Shown: positions 22,935-36,193, numbered from the stretch's first letter. The stretch: 64,000 nt of DNA from Luteimonas panaciterrae (GCF_020511115.1 NZ_JAJAVH010000004.1:248001-312000); one strand, 5' to 3'. Notes: a model not told the origin generated them from the sequence alone. A program made the numbers and translations.

Positions 22935-23404
22935 TCACCCGTAAGCAACCGCGATGATTTCGTATTCCCGCGTGCCGCCAGGCGCTTCGATGGTGACGCT
23001 GTCGCCCTCGTGCTTGCCGATCAGCGCGCGCGCCACCGGCGACGAAATCGCGATCAGGCCCTGCTTGATGTCGGCTTCCAGGTCGCCAACGATCTGGTAG
23101 CGCCTTTCCTCGTCGGTTTCCATATCGGCCAGGGTGACGTTGGCGCCGAACACGATTTTCGAACCCGCATTCAGCGTCGACACGTCGATCACCTGCGCGT
23201 GCGACAGCTCCGCTTCCAACTGCTTGATGCGGCCTTCGATGAACCCCTGCTGTTCGCGGGCGGCATGGTACTCGGCGTTTTCCTTCAGATCGCCGTGCGC
23301 GCGCGCTTCGGCGATCGCGTTGATCACGGCCGGACGCTGCACGCTCTTCAGTTCTTCCAGTTCCGCGCGCAGACGCTGCGCTCCCTGCGTGGTCAATGGC
23401 GCTC

Positions 23405-23408
<4 letters not shown>
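22935..23408 (-). CDS. greA: Transcription elongation factor GreA
   Basis: A 157-residue protein with the N-terminal coiled coil (residues 8-75), whose tip carries the acidic pair in [16 protein letters not shown], and the C-terminal globular domain ([22 protein letters not shown], then [14 protein letters not shown]). GreA enters the RNA polymerase secondary channel and stimulates cleavage of backtracked RNA. Its ATG overlaps the carB stop by four bases (ATGA), which couples it to the car operon. This carB-greA linkage is common in gammaproteobacteria. Confidence 0.97.
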
Positions 23409-26668
<3,260 letters not shown>

Positions 26669-26716
26669 TGCATTCCTCGGTACTGCACTTGATACAACAT
26701 GCTCAATGAAGACGGC

Positions 26717-27150
26717 TCAATAAAGACGGTTCTGCCACCGCTCGGGCGGCAGCCAGGTGATCTGTTGTTCGTCGGCGGTGTTGACGGTTCCGTGTTCGAT
26801 CGCGGTCATGACGTCGGCCTGCATCTGCCGCCAGCTCGACGCCTGCGCGCCGATGCGCGCACCGATACGGTTGTTGTGCGCATCCATCGCGCGGCTGTCG
26901 TTGCCCTCGCCGCCGTGTTCCATCACCGCGGTCACCCACTCCACCCAGCGTGGCGAGCCGGTGTAGGCCACCGTGGCGCTGGCGAGCGCGTGGCGGTAGG
27001 CATCGCTCGGACCGTTACGGCCGCCGGGCAGATTGGCCACGAACCAGTGCGCGTACACGGTCGCGAACACGAAACCGGGATAGGCGACCAGCAGCAGCAC
27101 GACGAGCACGAGCCACTTCAGGCGTTTCCAGCGCGGGCGCCGGTTGGCCT

Positions 27151-27154
<4 letters not shown>
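26717..27154 (-). CDS. Small membrane-anchored protein encoded between carA and carB
   Basis: A 145-residue protein I cannot name. It has a basic N-terminus and one membrane segment at residues 13-32 ([18 protein letters not shown]). A soluble domain follows with regularly placed polar residues: [14 protein letters not shown], then [20 protein letters not shown] and IGARIGAQ. The Asp, His and Asn residues could bind a metal. The start is a TTG (27152-27154) overlapping the carA stop as TTGA. The gap to carB is 48 bases, so it belongs to the car operon transcript. I recall a small gene in this place in other Xanthomonadaceae, but its function is unknown to me. The link to carbamoyl phosphate synthesis is positional only. 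Confidence 0.75.
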
Positions 27155-28290
<1,136 letters not shown>

Positions 28291-28373
28291 GGATTTCGCC
28301 TACGTCGGGTTGCAAGAAACCACCGAAGCGGCGCGGAACCGGTCCGGAGGCAGGGGGAATCAGGCGAGCGAGA

Positions 28374-28379
28374 ATTGTA
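28374..28379 (-). promoter_or_regulatory. Possible carA -10 box
   Basis: The minus strand reads TACAAT (5/6 to TATAAT), which would give a leader of about 80 bases before carA. No convincing -35 box is present 16-18 bases upstream (best TGGCGA, 3/6), so an activator may be needed or the call may be wrong. Confidence 0.35.
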
Positions 28380-28568
28380 CCCGTGACGGGGTCGCTTCGC
28401 CAGCGGTTCTGCGTAAAACGTCCAGGTAGCGCCTAAGTGGCGGCAATGGTGGCGTTTCTTCGCTCTTGGGCATCACCGCACGGCGTCCGGCCTGTCTGGC
28501 GTACCGTCGCGACCTTGGCCGGGTGGCGGATACTGTGCCGATACCGATGGACTCGTAAAGCCTGCAGC

Positions 28569-28937
28569 GTGAACGAGACGGAAAACCTTTACGCGCCGCC
28601 GCGTGCCGTCCTCCGCCACCGGCTTCCGGGCGATCCGAAGCGTGGTTCGCTCGCCGCTGGTATCGGGTTGTTCTTCTTGTGCCTGCTTGTCTGCGGATTG
28701 ATCACATACGTGGGAGGTAGAGCGCTGGCGGCCGTCATACCGGACGTAATTCATCCCGGCCGTGTTCCTACGCTGGTACTGACTCTCCCGTGGGCAGCGG
28801 CCTTCGTGCTTGGCATCAGCTTAGTGATCAAGGACCGGACACGGACCGCGTTGGGAATGCTGATCGGGTTTGGAATTCTGGCCGTGATCCTATTGGCGTT
28901 GCTTGGCATTGCGATCTTCGCTTCCGCTCCGGGTTGA
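28569..28937 (+). CDS. Small integral membrane protein, unknown function
   Basis: A 122-residue protein beginning VNETENLYAPPRAVL at a GTG start. The N-terminal DNLYAPP-like motif is common in small Xanthomonadaceae membrane proteins. Three hydrophobic segments are visible: residues about 27-50 (LAAGIGLFFLCLLVCGLI), 65-86 (TLVLTLPWAAAFVLGIS) and 96-120 (MLIGFGILAVILLALLG). An upstream in-frame ATG at 28437 would add 44 residues of uncharacteristic sequence and is less likely. It stands alone, convergent with dapB 36 bases away. No function assigned. Confidence 0.65.
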   Translation: MNETENLYAPPRAVLRHRLPGDPKRGSLAAGIGLFFLCLLVCGLITYVGGRALAAVIPDVIHPGRVPTLVLTLPWAAAFVLGISLVIKDRTRTALGMLIGFGILAVILLALLGIAIFASAPG

Positions 28938-28973
28938 CGCGATGTCCCAGCGAATCCAGCCGTGATCGCAGGA

Positions 28974-29684
28974 TCACAACAGATCGCGCAGCCGATATTG
29001 CCCAGCCGGACGCCCCACCAGTCCGACAGCCGCGTGCAACGCGCCACGGGCGAAAATGTCGCGGTTACTGGCGCGATGGATCAATTCGATGCGCTCGCCG
29101 GTGGCGGTGAACTGAACGGTGTGTTCACCGACGATGTCGCCGGCGCGCAGACTGGCGTAGCGCGGCTGTGCCCCGCCCCGCTCCGCGGCGATGCCGAGCG
29201 CGAGCGCGGTGCCGGAGGGCGCATCCTTCTTCTGCGTGTGGTGGGCCTCGACGATGTCGCAGTCCCAGCCGCGCAGCGCAGAGGCGGCGCGTTCGACCAG
29301 TTCCTCGAGTACGGCGACGCCCAGGCTGAAGTTCGCCGCCCACAGCACCGGAATGCGCACGGCCGCCGCCTGCAAGTCCGTCCGCTGTGCTTCCGACAGG
29401 CCGGTGGTGCCCGAGACGAAGCCGGTGCCACGGCTCGCGCACAGGGCGAGGATCGCGTCGAAGCCTTCCGGCAGGCTGAAATCGATGGCGACGTCGAACT
29501 CCGGCACGCCGGACAGTTCCGACGCGGAGAAATACGGAACGCCCTCGACAACGCGCTGCGTGGGAGAACGCGCCGACACCGCGGCGACGATGCTGCAGCC
29601 CTGGCGGGCTGCGCCGAGACGCAACAGGGATTGCCCCATGCGCCCGGACGCGCCGTGAATCAGGATTCGGACGGGTTCGTTCAT
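28974..29684 (-). CDS. dapB: 4-Hydroxy-tetrahydrodipicolinate reductase
   Basis: A 236-residue enzyme of the lysine and diaminopimelate pathway. The N-terminal nucleotide-binding fold starts with IHGASGRMGQSL. The catalytic region reads EAHHTQKKDAPSGTALALG, with the His-His pair and lysine expected for DapB. It is slightly shorter than E. coli DapB (273). In Xanthomonas dapB sits between the dnaJ block and carA; here the same order holds, but about 5 kb of extra genes separate dapB from dnaJ. Confidence 0.95.
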   Translation of the reverse strand: MNEPVRILIHGASGRMGQSLLRLGAARQGCSIVAAVSARSPTQRVVEGVPYFSASELSGVPEFDVAIDFSLPEGFDAILALCASRGTGFVSGTTGLSEAQRTDLQAAAVRIPVLWAANFSLGVAVLEELVERAASALRGWDCDIVEAHHTQKKDAPSGTALALGIAAERGGAQPRYASLRAGDIVGEHTVQFTATGERIELIHRASNRDIFARGALHAAVGLVGRPAGQYRLRDLL

Positions 29685-29740
29685 CAGCGCAGGCTAGCGG
29701 CGCGCGCGCGTCCCGGCAAGCACGCCGCGAGACGCTGTCA

Positions 29741-30220
29741 TCACGGCGGGAAAACAGGCTGTGCCGAGATCGCATGGAAGCGCTGCACGGAAGCCTCGCT
29801 GATGCGCAATCGACTCAGCCGCCATCGGCCTCGCAGGACTTCCGCGCAAACCCGCTTCCAGCCCGAATGTGGCGCCGCCTTGCTGTCATCGGTGATTTCC
29901 ACGCCATGCAACTGCGCGCATTGCACACGCAGGTGGCCTGCGACGATATGGCGCAGCACCTGTTTGACGCTCATCCGCAGGCTGACACGCAATTCGTGCA
30001 AGCTCCAGCCCTCCACGACCTTGGCGCTGAGCTTTAGACGATGCAGCTTGCAACGCAGTGCGCGCTCGCTACGCTGGAGCGCACGACTCAACTGCTCCAC
30101 GGTTCGGATGCCCACGCGTGCTTGAAGGTAGCGAAGCTCGCTTACGCTCCAACGTCGCCGTCTGCGAATCGGAGAAATGCGCGGAGTATTCGTGCCGCTT
30201 GCCGGACATTCCCGAGGCAT
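29741..30220 (-). CDS. Putative DNA-binding protein with tandem helical motifs
   Basis: A 159-residue basic protein I cannot place in a named family. Residues 22-60 (RRWSVSELRYLQARVG, TVEQLSRALQRSERALRCKLHRL) look like a SANT/Myb-like helical unit of the kind found in phage and homing-endonuclease associated proteins. A second unit follows (WSLHELRVSLRMSVKQVLRHI). The C-terminus is rich in Arg and Trp. An AGGGG ribosome-binding site precedes the ATG at 30220. It lies in the accessory stretch between dapB and dnaJ, without partner genes. A regulator role is a guess from fold and charge. Confidence 0.6.
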   Translation of the reverse strand: MPRECPASGTNTPRISPIRRRRRWSVSELRYLQARVGIRTVEQLSRALQRSERALRCKLHRLKLSAKVVEGWSLHELRVSLRMSVKQVLRHIVAGHLRVQCAQLHGVEITDDSKAAPHSGWKRVCAEVLRGRWRLSRLRISEASVQRFHAISAQPVFPP

Positions 30221-30518
30221 GGCTCCCCCTGTCCCTGGAGTGAAGCGCGAAACCGTACTGCTAGGCGGGTAGTCATACGCTTGGCGACGGCGGCGCGTTG
30301 TGACATCACCGGCAAAAATTCGTGCTTGCCACGGATTACCAGGAAAACCTCACGCGGCCTGCCTCCCCGATGAGACATTTCATCGCCCGTGAAATTTTTT
30401 TAGTGCTTTGAAGCGGCACGATTTTTCGTGACTCTTGCGTGGATTTCGAGTTGCACACCGGCACGGCCCGCCTATGTTGGATCGCACCCATCCGCGCGGT
30501 ATCCAAGGGGCAACCGAC

Positions 30519-31760
30519 ATGACAGCACTCGCGAAGCAAACCCGTAGCACTCTCGCCGTGACGACCCTCACAGGCCTGCTCGGCATTCTTCCGGCCATGC
30601 AGGCACACGCCATCATCCTGAGCGAAGAAGGTCACGCGGCCGGCGCGCAATGCGCCGCCAACGACGTGGCCGACAATGGCATCGCGGTCGGCACGTGCAG
30701 TCCGGCCAATGGTCATGGACCCAGCGTCCCCTGGGTGTCGCTGATCGTCGGTTTCGAAACTCCTCTGCTCCCCCTGGTGCAGGGTCAGAGCTGTTCGGCT
30801 GGCGGCATTACCGCTTCGGGCCTGATCGTGGGCTCCTGCGTCGATGAAAGGGACATCGGCATGGCGGTGACCTGGGAGGCCGCCGCGCCCGGCGATGTGC
30901 CGACGGAACTCAGGCCCCTGCAAGGCATCCTCGGCATTCTGGCCGACGTCAGCTCGAGCGTGAACGCCTACAACCAGGCCGGCGCCGTGGTGGGCGCAAG
31001 TCTGAGCGGGACGGCCAAGGCTACCGCGGTCATCTGGTTGCCGGGCAGCAATACTGCCGTTCCGGTGTCCACCGCCGCCGACAATTGCATCGCCGTCGAC
31101 GTCAATGACGGCCTGATCAACGGTCGTCCCAGCGTGGCGCTGAATTGCCCCGGCGGCGGTGTGTTCCACGGCAAGATCGCCCGGGCCACTGGCCTGCTCG
31201 CCGGCTATGTGATCGCCAGCCTGCCGCTTCCCGCGGGAGCCAAGTTCTGTACCGTGAGCGCGATCAACGACACGAATCAGGCATTGGGTACCTGCCATTT
31301 CTCCGCGCCGGATGTTCCCGTCACCGCATTCTGGGCCAGTCCCAACAGCGCGCCGGAGTTGCTCGACGATTTGCAGGACAGTCCGCTCAACCGCGGCAAG
31401 TATCTCAACAACGCCGGGCATGCAGTGTTCGCCTACCGCACGGCCGAAGGACATCGTGGCGTTGGTTTCTGGGATCCCGCGACGGACGATTTCAGCCTGA
31501 TTTCGCCGATCTCCGGCGGCGTCCGGGTGAGAGCGACCGGCTTGGCCGAGGACGACACCGTGGCGCTCGTCAGCGAGAACGCCGACGAAAACCTGCAGGC
31601 TGCGATCTGGGCGCCGGCGAACGGCACCGAGGCCATCGACTTGTTCCAGGGTGGCAAGGTCAGTGGATTGCAGGCGATTTCACCGAACGGCGATTGGGTG
31701 GTCGGTGTCGCCGAGGACGGTGCGCACAACACCAATGCGGTCTACGCGTTGCTCCCGTGA
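30519..31760 (+). CDS. Secreted repeat protein, HAF-repeat/beta-propeller-like
   Basis: A 413-residue exported protein. Residues 1-31 form a signal peptide (LAVTTLTGLLGILPAMQAHA). The mature part has recurring units of the form N-D-x-G-x-x-V-G-x-C/S (NDVADNGIAVGTCSP, ITASGLIVGSCVD, INDTNQALGTCHF, SPNGDWVVGVAED). These resemble HAF-type repeats of predicted beta-propellers. Six or more cysteines suggest a periplasmic or extracellular location. AAGGGG at 30505-30510 fixes the ATG. A small secreted protein gene follows after 31 bases, probably in the same operon. Function unknown. Confidence 0.72.
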   Translation: MTALAKQTRSTLAVTTLTGLLGILPAMQAHAIILSEEGHAAGAQCAANDVADNGIAVGTCSPANGHGPSVPWVSLIVGFETPLLPLVQGQSCSAGGITASGLIVGSCVDERDIGMAVTWEAAAPGDVPTELRPLQGILGILADVSSSVNAYNQAGAVVGASLSGTAKATAVIWLPGSNTAVPVSTAADNCIAVDVNDGLINGRPSVALNCPGGGVFHGKIARATGLLAGYVIASLPLPAGAKFCTVSAINDTNQALGTCHFSAPDVPVTAFWASPNSAPELLDDLQDSPLNRGKYLNNAGHAVFAYRTAEGHRGVGFWDPATDDFSLISPISGGVRVRATGLAEDDTVALVSENADENLQAAIWAPANGTEAIDLFQGGKVSGLQAISPNGDWVVGVAEDGAHNTNAVYALLP

Positions 31761-31791
31761 TCCGCGTGAACACCATCAGGAGACGAATTCA

Positions 31792-32085
31792 ATGAAACGA
31801 GAATTTTCATCCACGACCCTGCAATGGGGTGGCCTATTCGCTGGCCTGATTCTGGGATTCTTGGCCAGTCCCGCCAGCGCGTTTTATGTGGAAGACGAAA
31901 AAGAGTATGAGGCGCTATTGAAGCGCTCAGACCCGAGCGCAGATGATCTGAAGGAAGTCCTGGGCACGGTCGGCGCCGAAGCAGAGGACGACAGGATCAG
32001 GCTCTTACTCGCAGAAGCCAACGGCAAGGATGTGTCGGAACAGGCCGACGACGACGGTGAATCACAAGATGCTCCGACGTGGTGA
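31792..32085 (+). CDS. Small acidic secreted protein
   Basis: A 97-residue protein. The signal peptide spans residues 1-30 (GGLFAGLILGFLASPASA, cleavage before FYV). The mature part is strongly acidic (EDEKEYEALL, EQADDDGES) and probably helical. AGGAG at 31778-31782 supports the ATG. It follows the repeat protein at 30519 by 31 bases and precedes a strong terminator hairpin, so the two likely form a two-gene transcript. No family recognised. Confidence 0.6.
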   Translation: MKREFSSTTLQWGGLFAGLILGFLASPASAFYVEDEKEYEALLKRSDPSADDLKEVLGTVGAEAEDDRIRLLLAEANGKDVSEQADDDGESQDAPTW

Positions 32086-32137
32086 TTCGAGCTCGATATC
32101 GCCATTCCGTGAGGAACTGTGCCGTATTTGCTCATCA

Positions 32138-32170
32138 GCGCTTGCTGGCGGGTATGCCGCCAGCAAGCGC
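32138..32170. terminator. Strong bidirectional terminator hairpin
   Basis: GCGCTTGCTGGCGG (32138-32151) pairs perfectly over 14 bases with CCGCCAGCAAGCGC (32157-32170) across a five-base loop. It lies between the stops of converging genes ending at 32085 and 32188. There is no long T-run. Confidence 0.8.
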
Positions 32171-32187
32171 CCTGCTCCATCTCGTCA

Positions 32188-34062
32188 TCACTGATAGACG
32201 ACTTGCGCTTTCAGATTCGGCAACACTTTCTGGGTGAATTCCTTGTAGGCCTTGTTGAAGGCCGGCGTGCAGGTCGACCCCGGCGTGCGGTCGTCGAAGA
32301 CGCGCTTGACCTTCAGCACGTTGCCTTTCAGTTCGTAGGTCGCCTTGTAGTCGAGAGCGTCGCCTGCCACGGCCAGATCCGGCGGCACCGCGACCACCTT
32401 CACCTGTTCCGGGAATTCGTAGACGTATTCCTCCTCGGAATAGCCACTCACGCAGCTCGTGTCGTTCTTCTCGTCGATCTCGCTGGTGGCCGAGCTGGCG
32501 AAATGCGCGACCGAGGAGATGTTGAAGAAGGCGGGCGCGATGCGGAAAGCACCGGGGATCGGCAGCATTTCCTTCACTTCGAACTCGCTGCTGTAGCTGT
32601 AGGTGTCGAGCAGTGGTTTGGGATCCTCAGACGTGAACGTGCCGCTGGCGATGAGGCCCATGTTCTGGAAGAAGTTTTTGGTCACGTCCTTGTAGGTGTC
32701 CTTGGACACGTCGCGGAACCCGGCACGTGCCGCGATCGCGTACATGCCGTTCAGCTCGACCTTGACCTTGCCGGTGACCGATCCGTCCGGCTGGATCTTC
32801 AGCACCGTGCTCATGCGTTGCCGGTTGCTGCCCAACGGCCATGCCGGCGTGCGGGCTTCCTTGCGTTCCCCGCCGACCGGCAGGATGGGCTTGCCGGCGC
32901 TCTGGATGGGCAGCATGCCGAACGGGATGCCCTTGGCCGTGGCATCGGCGTACAGGTCCAGCGACGGGATGTAATTGAAGACGTGATTGACCATCGAGGC
33001 GACCGGGATTTTCGGCAGCGTGTAGAGGTTGCCGGAGTTGATCAAGTCCTGTTCACTCGAAATGCCCTTGGCCGCCAGCAATGCCTGCAGCAGCGTCGCG
33101 TGGTCCTTGCAGTCGCCCATCTTGTTGTCGAGGATGAAATCGAGATCGTGCGGCACGACCGCGCCGAGGCCGATGCAGTTGCCGGCGTAGGTGATGTTGG
33201 TCGACACCCACTCGTACAGTGCCTTGGCGACATCGCGCGGTTGCTGCTTGCCGGCTGCGATCTCGTCGGCGAGCTTCTGGATGCGCGGCGTCACCGCGGC
33301 CTTCGGCAAAGCGCGCTTGCCGTAGGCATCGGCGATGTCGGCATAGCTGCGGAAGGTGGAATAAGCCACCGCGATGCTCTTTTCGATGTCGTAGATGGCG
33401 GCCGCATCGTCCTTGTTCTTCTTTGGCGCGGTATTGCTGTACGACCATTCCAGCAGTCTGCGGCCATCCTTGGTCTCGTCGCGGGTTTGCTTCAGATTCC
33501 AGGCCTGGTATTGCGCTTGCAGCGAAACCGGCGCATCGATGCTGATCCGTCCGTCGCCGTAGTAGGTGTCGCTGGAGAAACCATCGACGACAGAGAACTG
33601 GCCGTCGAACATCGGCTTGCTGGCCACGAGCTTGTAGGAGAAGACCACCGTGTCGCCGACGGCGAGTTCCGGAAACACCACGGTGAGCGAGCTGTAATCG
33701 GAAAACACCGGCCCGCCGTCGCCCTTGCCGCCGTTGGTCTGCACCTGGTAGTTCGACTTGGGCACGTCGATGCGGCGACCGTCCGGCTTGAGCGTATAGG
33801 CCTGCAGCACCTCGGCTTTCTGGATGCTGGTGCTGTAGCTGATCGAAGCTTCCTTCACCGCTTCCAGCGCCTGTTCCTTGAGCACCTTCAGCGCCCACTC
33901 GCGCTGCTCCACATAGGAACCGTCGGCATTGACGATGTAAGCGGTGTGATCGCGTTCGTTCTGCACGAAACGTTCGGGCGCTTCTTCCTCGGCGACAGCA
34001 TTGAATGCGCACAGCATGGCGAGCGCCGCCAGCAGCCGGCGACCCGATCGATGTTTCAACAT
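32188..34062 (-). CDS. Exported DUF3857/transglutaminase-like protein
   Basis: A 624-residue exported protein. Residues 1-24 are a signal peptide (LLAALAMLCAFNAVA). An N-terminal DUF3857-type beta domain extends to about residue 220 (AYIVNADGSYVEQREWALKV, with YTLKPDGRRIDVP). A transglutaminase-like core follows, with the nucleophile Cys318 in MGDCKDHATLLQALLAAKGI and the histidine in MVNHVFNYI. The C-terminal third is beta-rich (DUF3858-like). Such proteins are common in Bacteroidetes and Lysobacterales; the periplasmic substrate is unknown. It is convergent with the secreted pair at 30519-32085. Confidence 0.85.
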   Translation of the reverse strand: MLKHRSGRRLLAALAMLCAFNAVAEEEAPERFVQNERDHTAYIVNADGSYVEQREWALKVLKEQALEAVKEASISYSTSIQKAEVLQAYTLKPDGRRIDVPKSNYQVQTNGGKGDGGPVFSDYSSLTVVFPELAVGDTVVFSYKLVASKPMFDGQFSVVDGFSSDTYYGDGRISIDAPVSLQAQYQAWNLKQTRDETKDGRRLLEWSYSNTAPKKNKDDAAAIYDIEKSIAVAYSTFRSYADIADAYGKRALPKAAVTPRIQKLADEIAAGKQQPRDVAKALYEWVSTNITYAGNCIGLGAVVPHDLDFILDNKMGDCKDHATLLQALLAAKGISSEQDLINSGNLYTLPKIPVASMVNHVFNYIPSLDLYADATAKGIPFGMLPIQSAGKPILPVGGERKEARTPAWPLGSNRQRMSTVLKIQPDGSVTGKVKVELNGMYAIAARAGFRDVSKDTYKDVTKNFFQNMGLIASGTFTSEDPKPLLDTYSYSSEFEVKEMLPIPGAFRIAPAFFNISSVAHFASSATSEIDEKNDTSCVSGYSEEEYVYEFPEQVKVVAVPPDLAVAGDALDYKATYELKGNVLKVKRVFDDRTPGSTCTPAFNKAYKEFTQKVLPNLKAQVVYQ

Positions 34063-34207
34063 AAATCCCCCGTAAAGACGAATCCTTCGCCTGTTCAGTG
34101 GGAAATCCTACCGGAAAATCGTTCCGGAATTGGCCCGGGAATCGGCGCTATGATCCGACACGAACAGGGGGCCGACTTCGCAACCGCTGCTGGAGTTGCC
34201 GATCGCC

Positions 34208-34888
34208 ATGCTGCTCGATCCCGCTCGTCTCGATCGTCCGGATGTACAGGTCAGTGAGGCGCCGTTCGCGTTCATGATCGCGCCGGCGCAGTTGCCGGAG
34301 GCCGAACGCGGTGCCCTCGCCGCCGATTTCCCGCGCTATGGCAGCGCCGGGTTCTTCCCGTACCGGGACGAGGATTGCGGAAGCTCGATACGGGCACTGG
34401 TGGCCGAGATGACGTCGCCGGCGTTCGCGGACGCACTCGGTGCCCGGCTCGGGCTGGGACGGCTGTCCGAGCGGCCGTCGATCGTCACGGTAAGCGATGC
34501 GGTCAACCGGCGCCACGGCACGATCCATACCGACAGCAAATCGAAGATCGCCACCGCCCTGCTCTATCTCAACGAAGACTGGCCGCGGACCAGCGAGGGC
34601 TGTCTGCGCTTCCTGCATCGCGGCGACGACATTGAGGCGCTGGCGGCGCCGGAGATCCGGCCGGTGTACGGCACGTTGGTGGCGTTCCGGCGCGCCGACA
34701 ATTCCTGGCACGGGCATCTGCCGTTCGAGGGCGAGCGCCGGGTGATCCAGGTGGCGTGGCTGACCAGCGCGGAGGAGCTGGAGCGCAAGAATCGCCGGGG
34801 ACGGTTCTCGCGCTTCGTGAAGAAGATCGTGGGTTCGCTGGATGCCCGCTGGGGCGCGCGGCGTGGCGTCAATGCGCGCCATGATTGA
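34208..34888 (+). CDS. 2-Oxoglutarate/Fe(II)-dependent oxygenase-like protein
   Basis: A 226-residue protein with the iron-binding facial triad of the prolyl-hydroxylase type: HTD in RHGTIHTDSKSK for the first two ligands and the distal histidine in DNSWHGHLPFEGE, followed by the RRVIQVAW strand that carries the 2-oxoglutarate-binding arginine. Substrate unknown; similar proteins are often linked to small-molecule or protein hydroxylation. The ATG at 34208 is used; an in-frame TTG 12 bases upstream (34196) abuts a GGAG and is less likely. The basic C-terminus (KNRRGRFSRFVKKIVG) may bind membrane or nucleic acid. Confidence 0.78.
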   Translation: MLLDPARLDRPDVQVSEAPFAFMIAPAQLPEAERGALAADFPRYGSAGFFPYRDEDCGSSIRALVAEMTSPAFADALGARLGLGRLSERPSIVTVSDAVNRRHGTIHTDSKSKIATALLYLNEDWPRTSEGCLRFLHRGDDIEALAAPEIRPVYGTLVAFRRADNSWHGHLPFEGERRVIQVAWLTSAEELERKNRRGRFSRFVKKIVGSLDARWGARRGVNARHD

Positions 34889-34902
34889 TGAAAATAAGCC
34901 GT

Positions 34903-34924
34903 CATTCCCATGCGGGTGGGAATG
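34903..34924. terminator. REP-like hairpin between the oxygenase gene and dnaJ
   Basis: CATTCCCA (34903-34910) pairs with TGGGAATG (34917-34924) around TGCGGG. It lies between converging stops. It shares the GTCATTCC core with elements at 5502 and 61504, so it may be a dispersed repeat that serves as terminator. Confidence 0.55.
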
Positions 34925-34946
34925 GTGAGCAAGAACGACTCCGTCG

Positions 34947-36071
34947 TTACGACGTCATGCGTTCCCAGAAACCTTTGACACCATCGACGAAGGTGCTCGA
35001 CTTCGGCGAATGTCGCCGCGCGCCCTCGCCCACGAAGGTGGCTTCGAACTTGTCCAGCAATTCGCGTTGCTCGGTGGTGAGGTTGACCGGCGTCTCGACC
35101 ACGACCTTGCAGTAGAGATCGCCGACGCCACGGCTGCGCACCGACTTCACGCCCTTCTCGCGCAGGCGGAACACCCTGCCGGTCTGGGTTTCGGCGGGAA
35201 TGCGGATCTCGGCTTCGCCGTTGAGCGTGGGCACGCGCACAACATCGCCGAGCGCTGCCTGGGAAATGCGGATCGGCACCTCGCAATGCAGATCGTCGCC
35301 GTCGCGCTCGAAAATCTCGTGCGGACGCACGCGAACCTCGACGTAGAGATCGCCGGGCGGCGATCCGGGCGGACCGGCCTCGCCCTCGCCGGACAGGCGG
35401 ATACGGTCGCCATTGTCGACGCCGGCCGGAATCTTCACCGACAGCACTTTCTCTTCCTCGACGCGTCCGTTGCCGCGGCAGACCTTGCACGGGCTCTTGA
35501 ACGTCTGGCCGCGCCCATGGCAATCCGGGCATGGCTGCTGCATCGAGAAGATGCCGCGCTGGAAGCGGACCTGGCCACGACCGTGGCAGGTGCCGCAGGT
35601 TTCGAGCTTGCCGTCTTCCGAGCCGGTGCCGTTGCAGGGCGCGCAGGCGATCAGGGTGGGGATCTCGACGCGTTTCTCGGTGCCGGCGACGGCTTCCTCG
35701 AGATCGAGTTCCATCACATAGCCGACGTCGGCGCCGCGGCGCGGACCGCGCGCGCCACCGCCGCCGAAGATGTTTCCGAAAATATCGCCGAAGATGTCGC
35801 CCATGTCGGCGAAACCGGGGCCGGCGTTGCCGCCGCCCATGCCATGCTCGAACGCGGCGTGGCCGTGCTGGTCGTACATGCGGCGCTTGCCGCCGTCGGA
35901 CAGCACTTCGTAGGCTTCCTTGCACTCCTTGAACGCGGCTTCCGCGGCCTTGTCGCCGGGATTGCGGTCAGGGTGGTGCTTCATCGCGCAGCGGCGATAA
36001 GCCTTCTTCAGCTCATCGTCGCTGGCGTTGCGGGCTACGCCCAGAACTTCGTAGTAATCGCGTTTGCTCAT
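34947..36071 (-). CDS. dnaJ: Chaperone DnaJ (Hsp40)
   Basis: A 374-residue type I J-protein. The J domain has the HPD motif ([11 protein letters not shown]) at about residue 33. A Gly/Phe-rich linker follows, then a zinc-binding domain with four CxxCxGxG motifs ([32 protein letters not shown]), and two beta-barrel substrate domains. It delivers clients to DnaK and stimulates its ATPase. It is the last gene of hrcA-grpE-dnaK-dnaJ, 122 bases after dnaK, and that spacer contains tandem repeats. Confidence 0.98.
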   Translation of the reverse strand: MSKRDYYEVLGVARNASDDELKKAYRRCAMKHHPDRNPGDKAAEAAFKECKEAYEVLSDGGKRRMYDQHGHAAFEHGMGGGNAGPGFADMGDIFGDIFGNIFGGGGARGPRRGADVGYVMELDLEEAVAGTEKRVEIPTLIACAPCNGTGSEDGKLETCGTCHGRGQVRFQRGIFSMQQPCPDCHGRGQTFKSPCKVCRGNGRVEEEKVLSVKIPAGVDNGDRIRLSGEGEAGPPGSPPGDLYVEVRVRPHEIFERDGDDLHCEVPIRISQAALGDVVRVPTLNGEAEIRIPAETQTGRVFRLREKGVKSVRSRGVGDLYCKVVVETPVNLTTEQRELLDKFEATFVGEGARRHSPKSSTFVDGVKGFWERMTS

Positions 36072-36073
36072 GA

Positions 36074-36108
36074 AAGCCGGGAGCCGGTAAACGGAAGCCG
36101 GGAGCCGG
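36074..36108. repeat. Tandem direct repeat in the dnaK-dnaJ spacer
   Basis: AAGCCGGGAGCCGG occurs at 36074-36087 and at 36095-36108, a 21-base period. It lies immediately upstream of the dnaJ start codon, within the dnaK-dnaJ message, and may affect dnaJ translation. Seen directly; role unknown. Confidence 0.6.
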
Positions 36109-36113
36109 AATGC

Positions 36114-36140
36114 GGTAACAGGTCTTGCTTTCCTGTTACC
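36114..36140. repeat. Inverted repeat in the dnaK-dnaJ spacer
   Basis: GGTAACAGG (36114-36122) and CCTGTTACC (36132-36140) form a perfect nine-base stem with a nine-base loop. CCGGTTACCGG follows at 36146-36156, itself near-palindromic. The spacer is thus built from iterated CCGG/GGTAAC words, typical of variable intergenic repeats. Possible mRNA processing or attenuation site between dnaK and dnaJ. Confidence 0.5.
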
Positions 36141-36193
36141 AGATACCGGTTACCGGCTGCCTGATGGACGACATTGGGAACGCAGGGTACGCG

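Noticed and set aside
30142..30378. 78-codon minus-strand frame upstream of the DNA-binding-like gene
   Set aside because: It overlaps that gene in another frame and has no recognisable domain or clear partner; coding is not supported.
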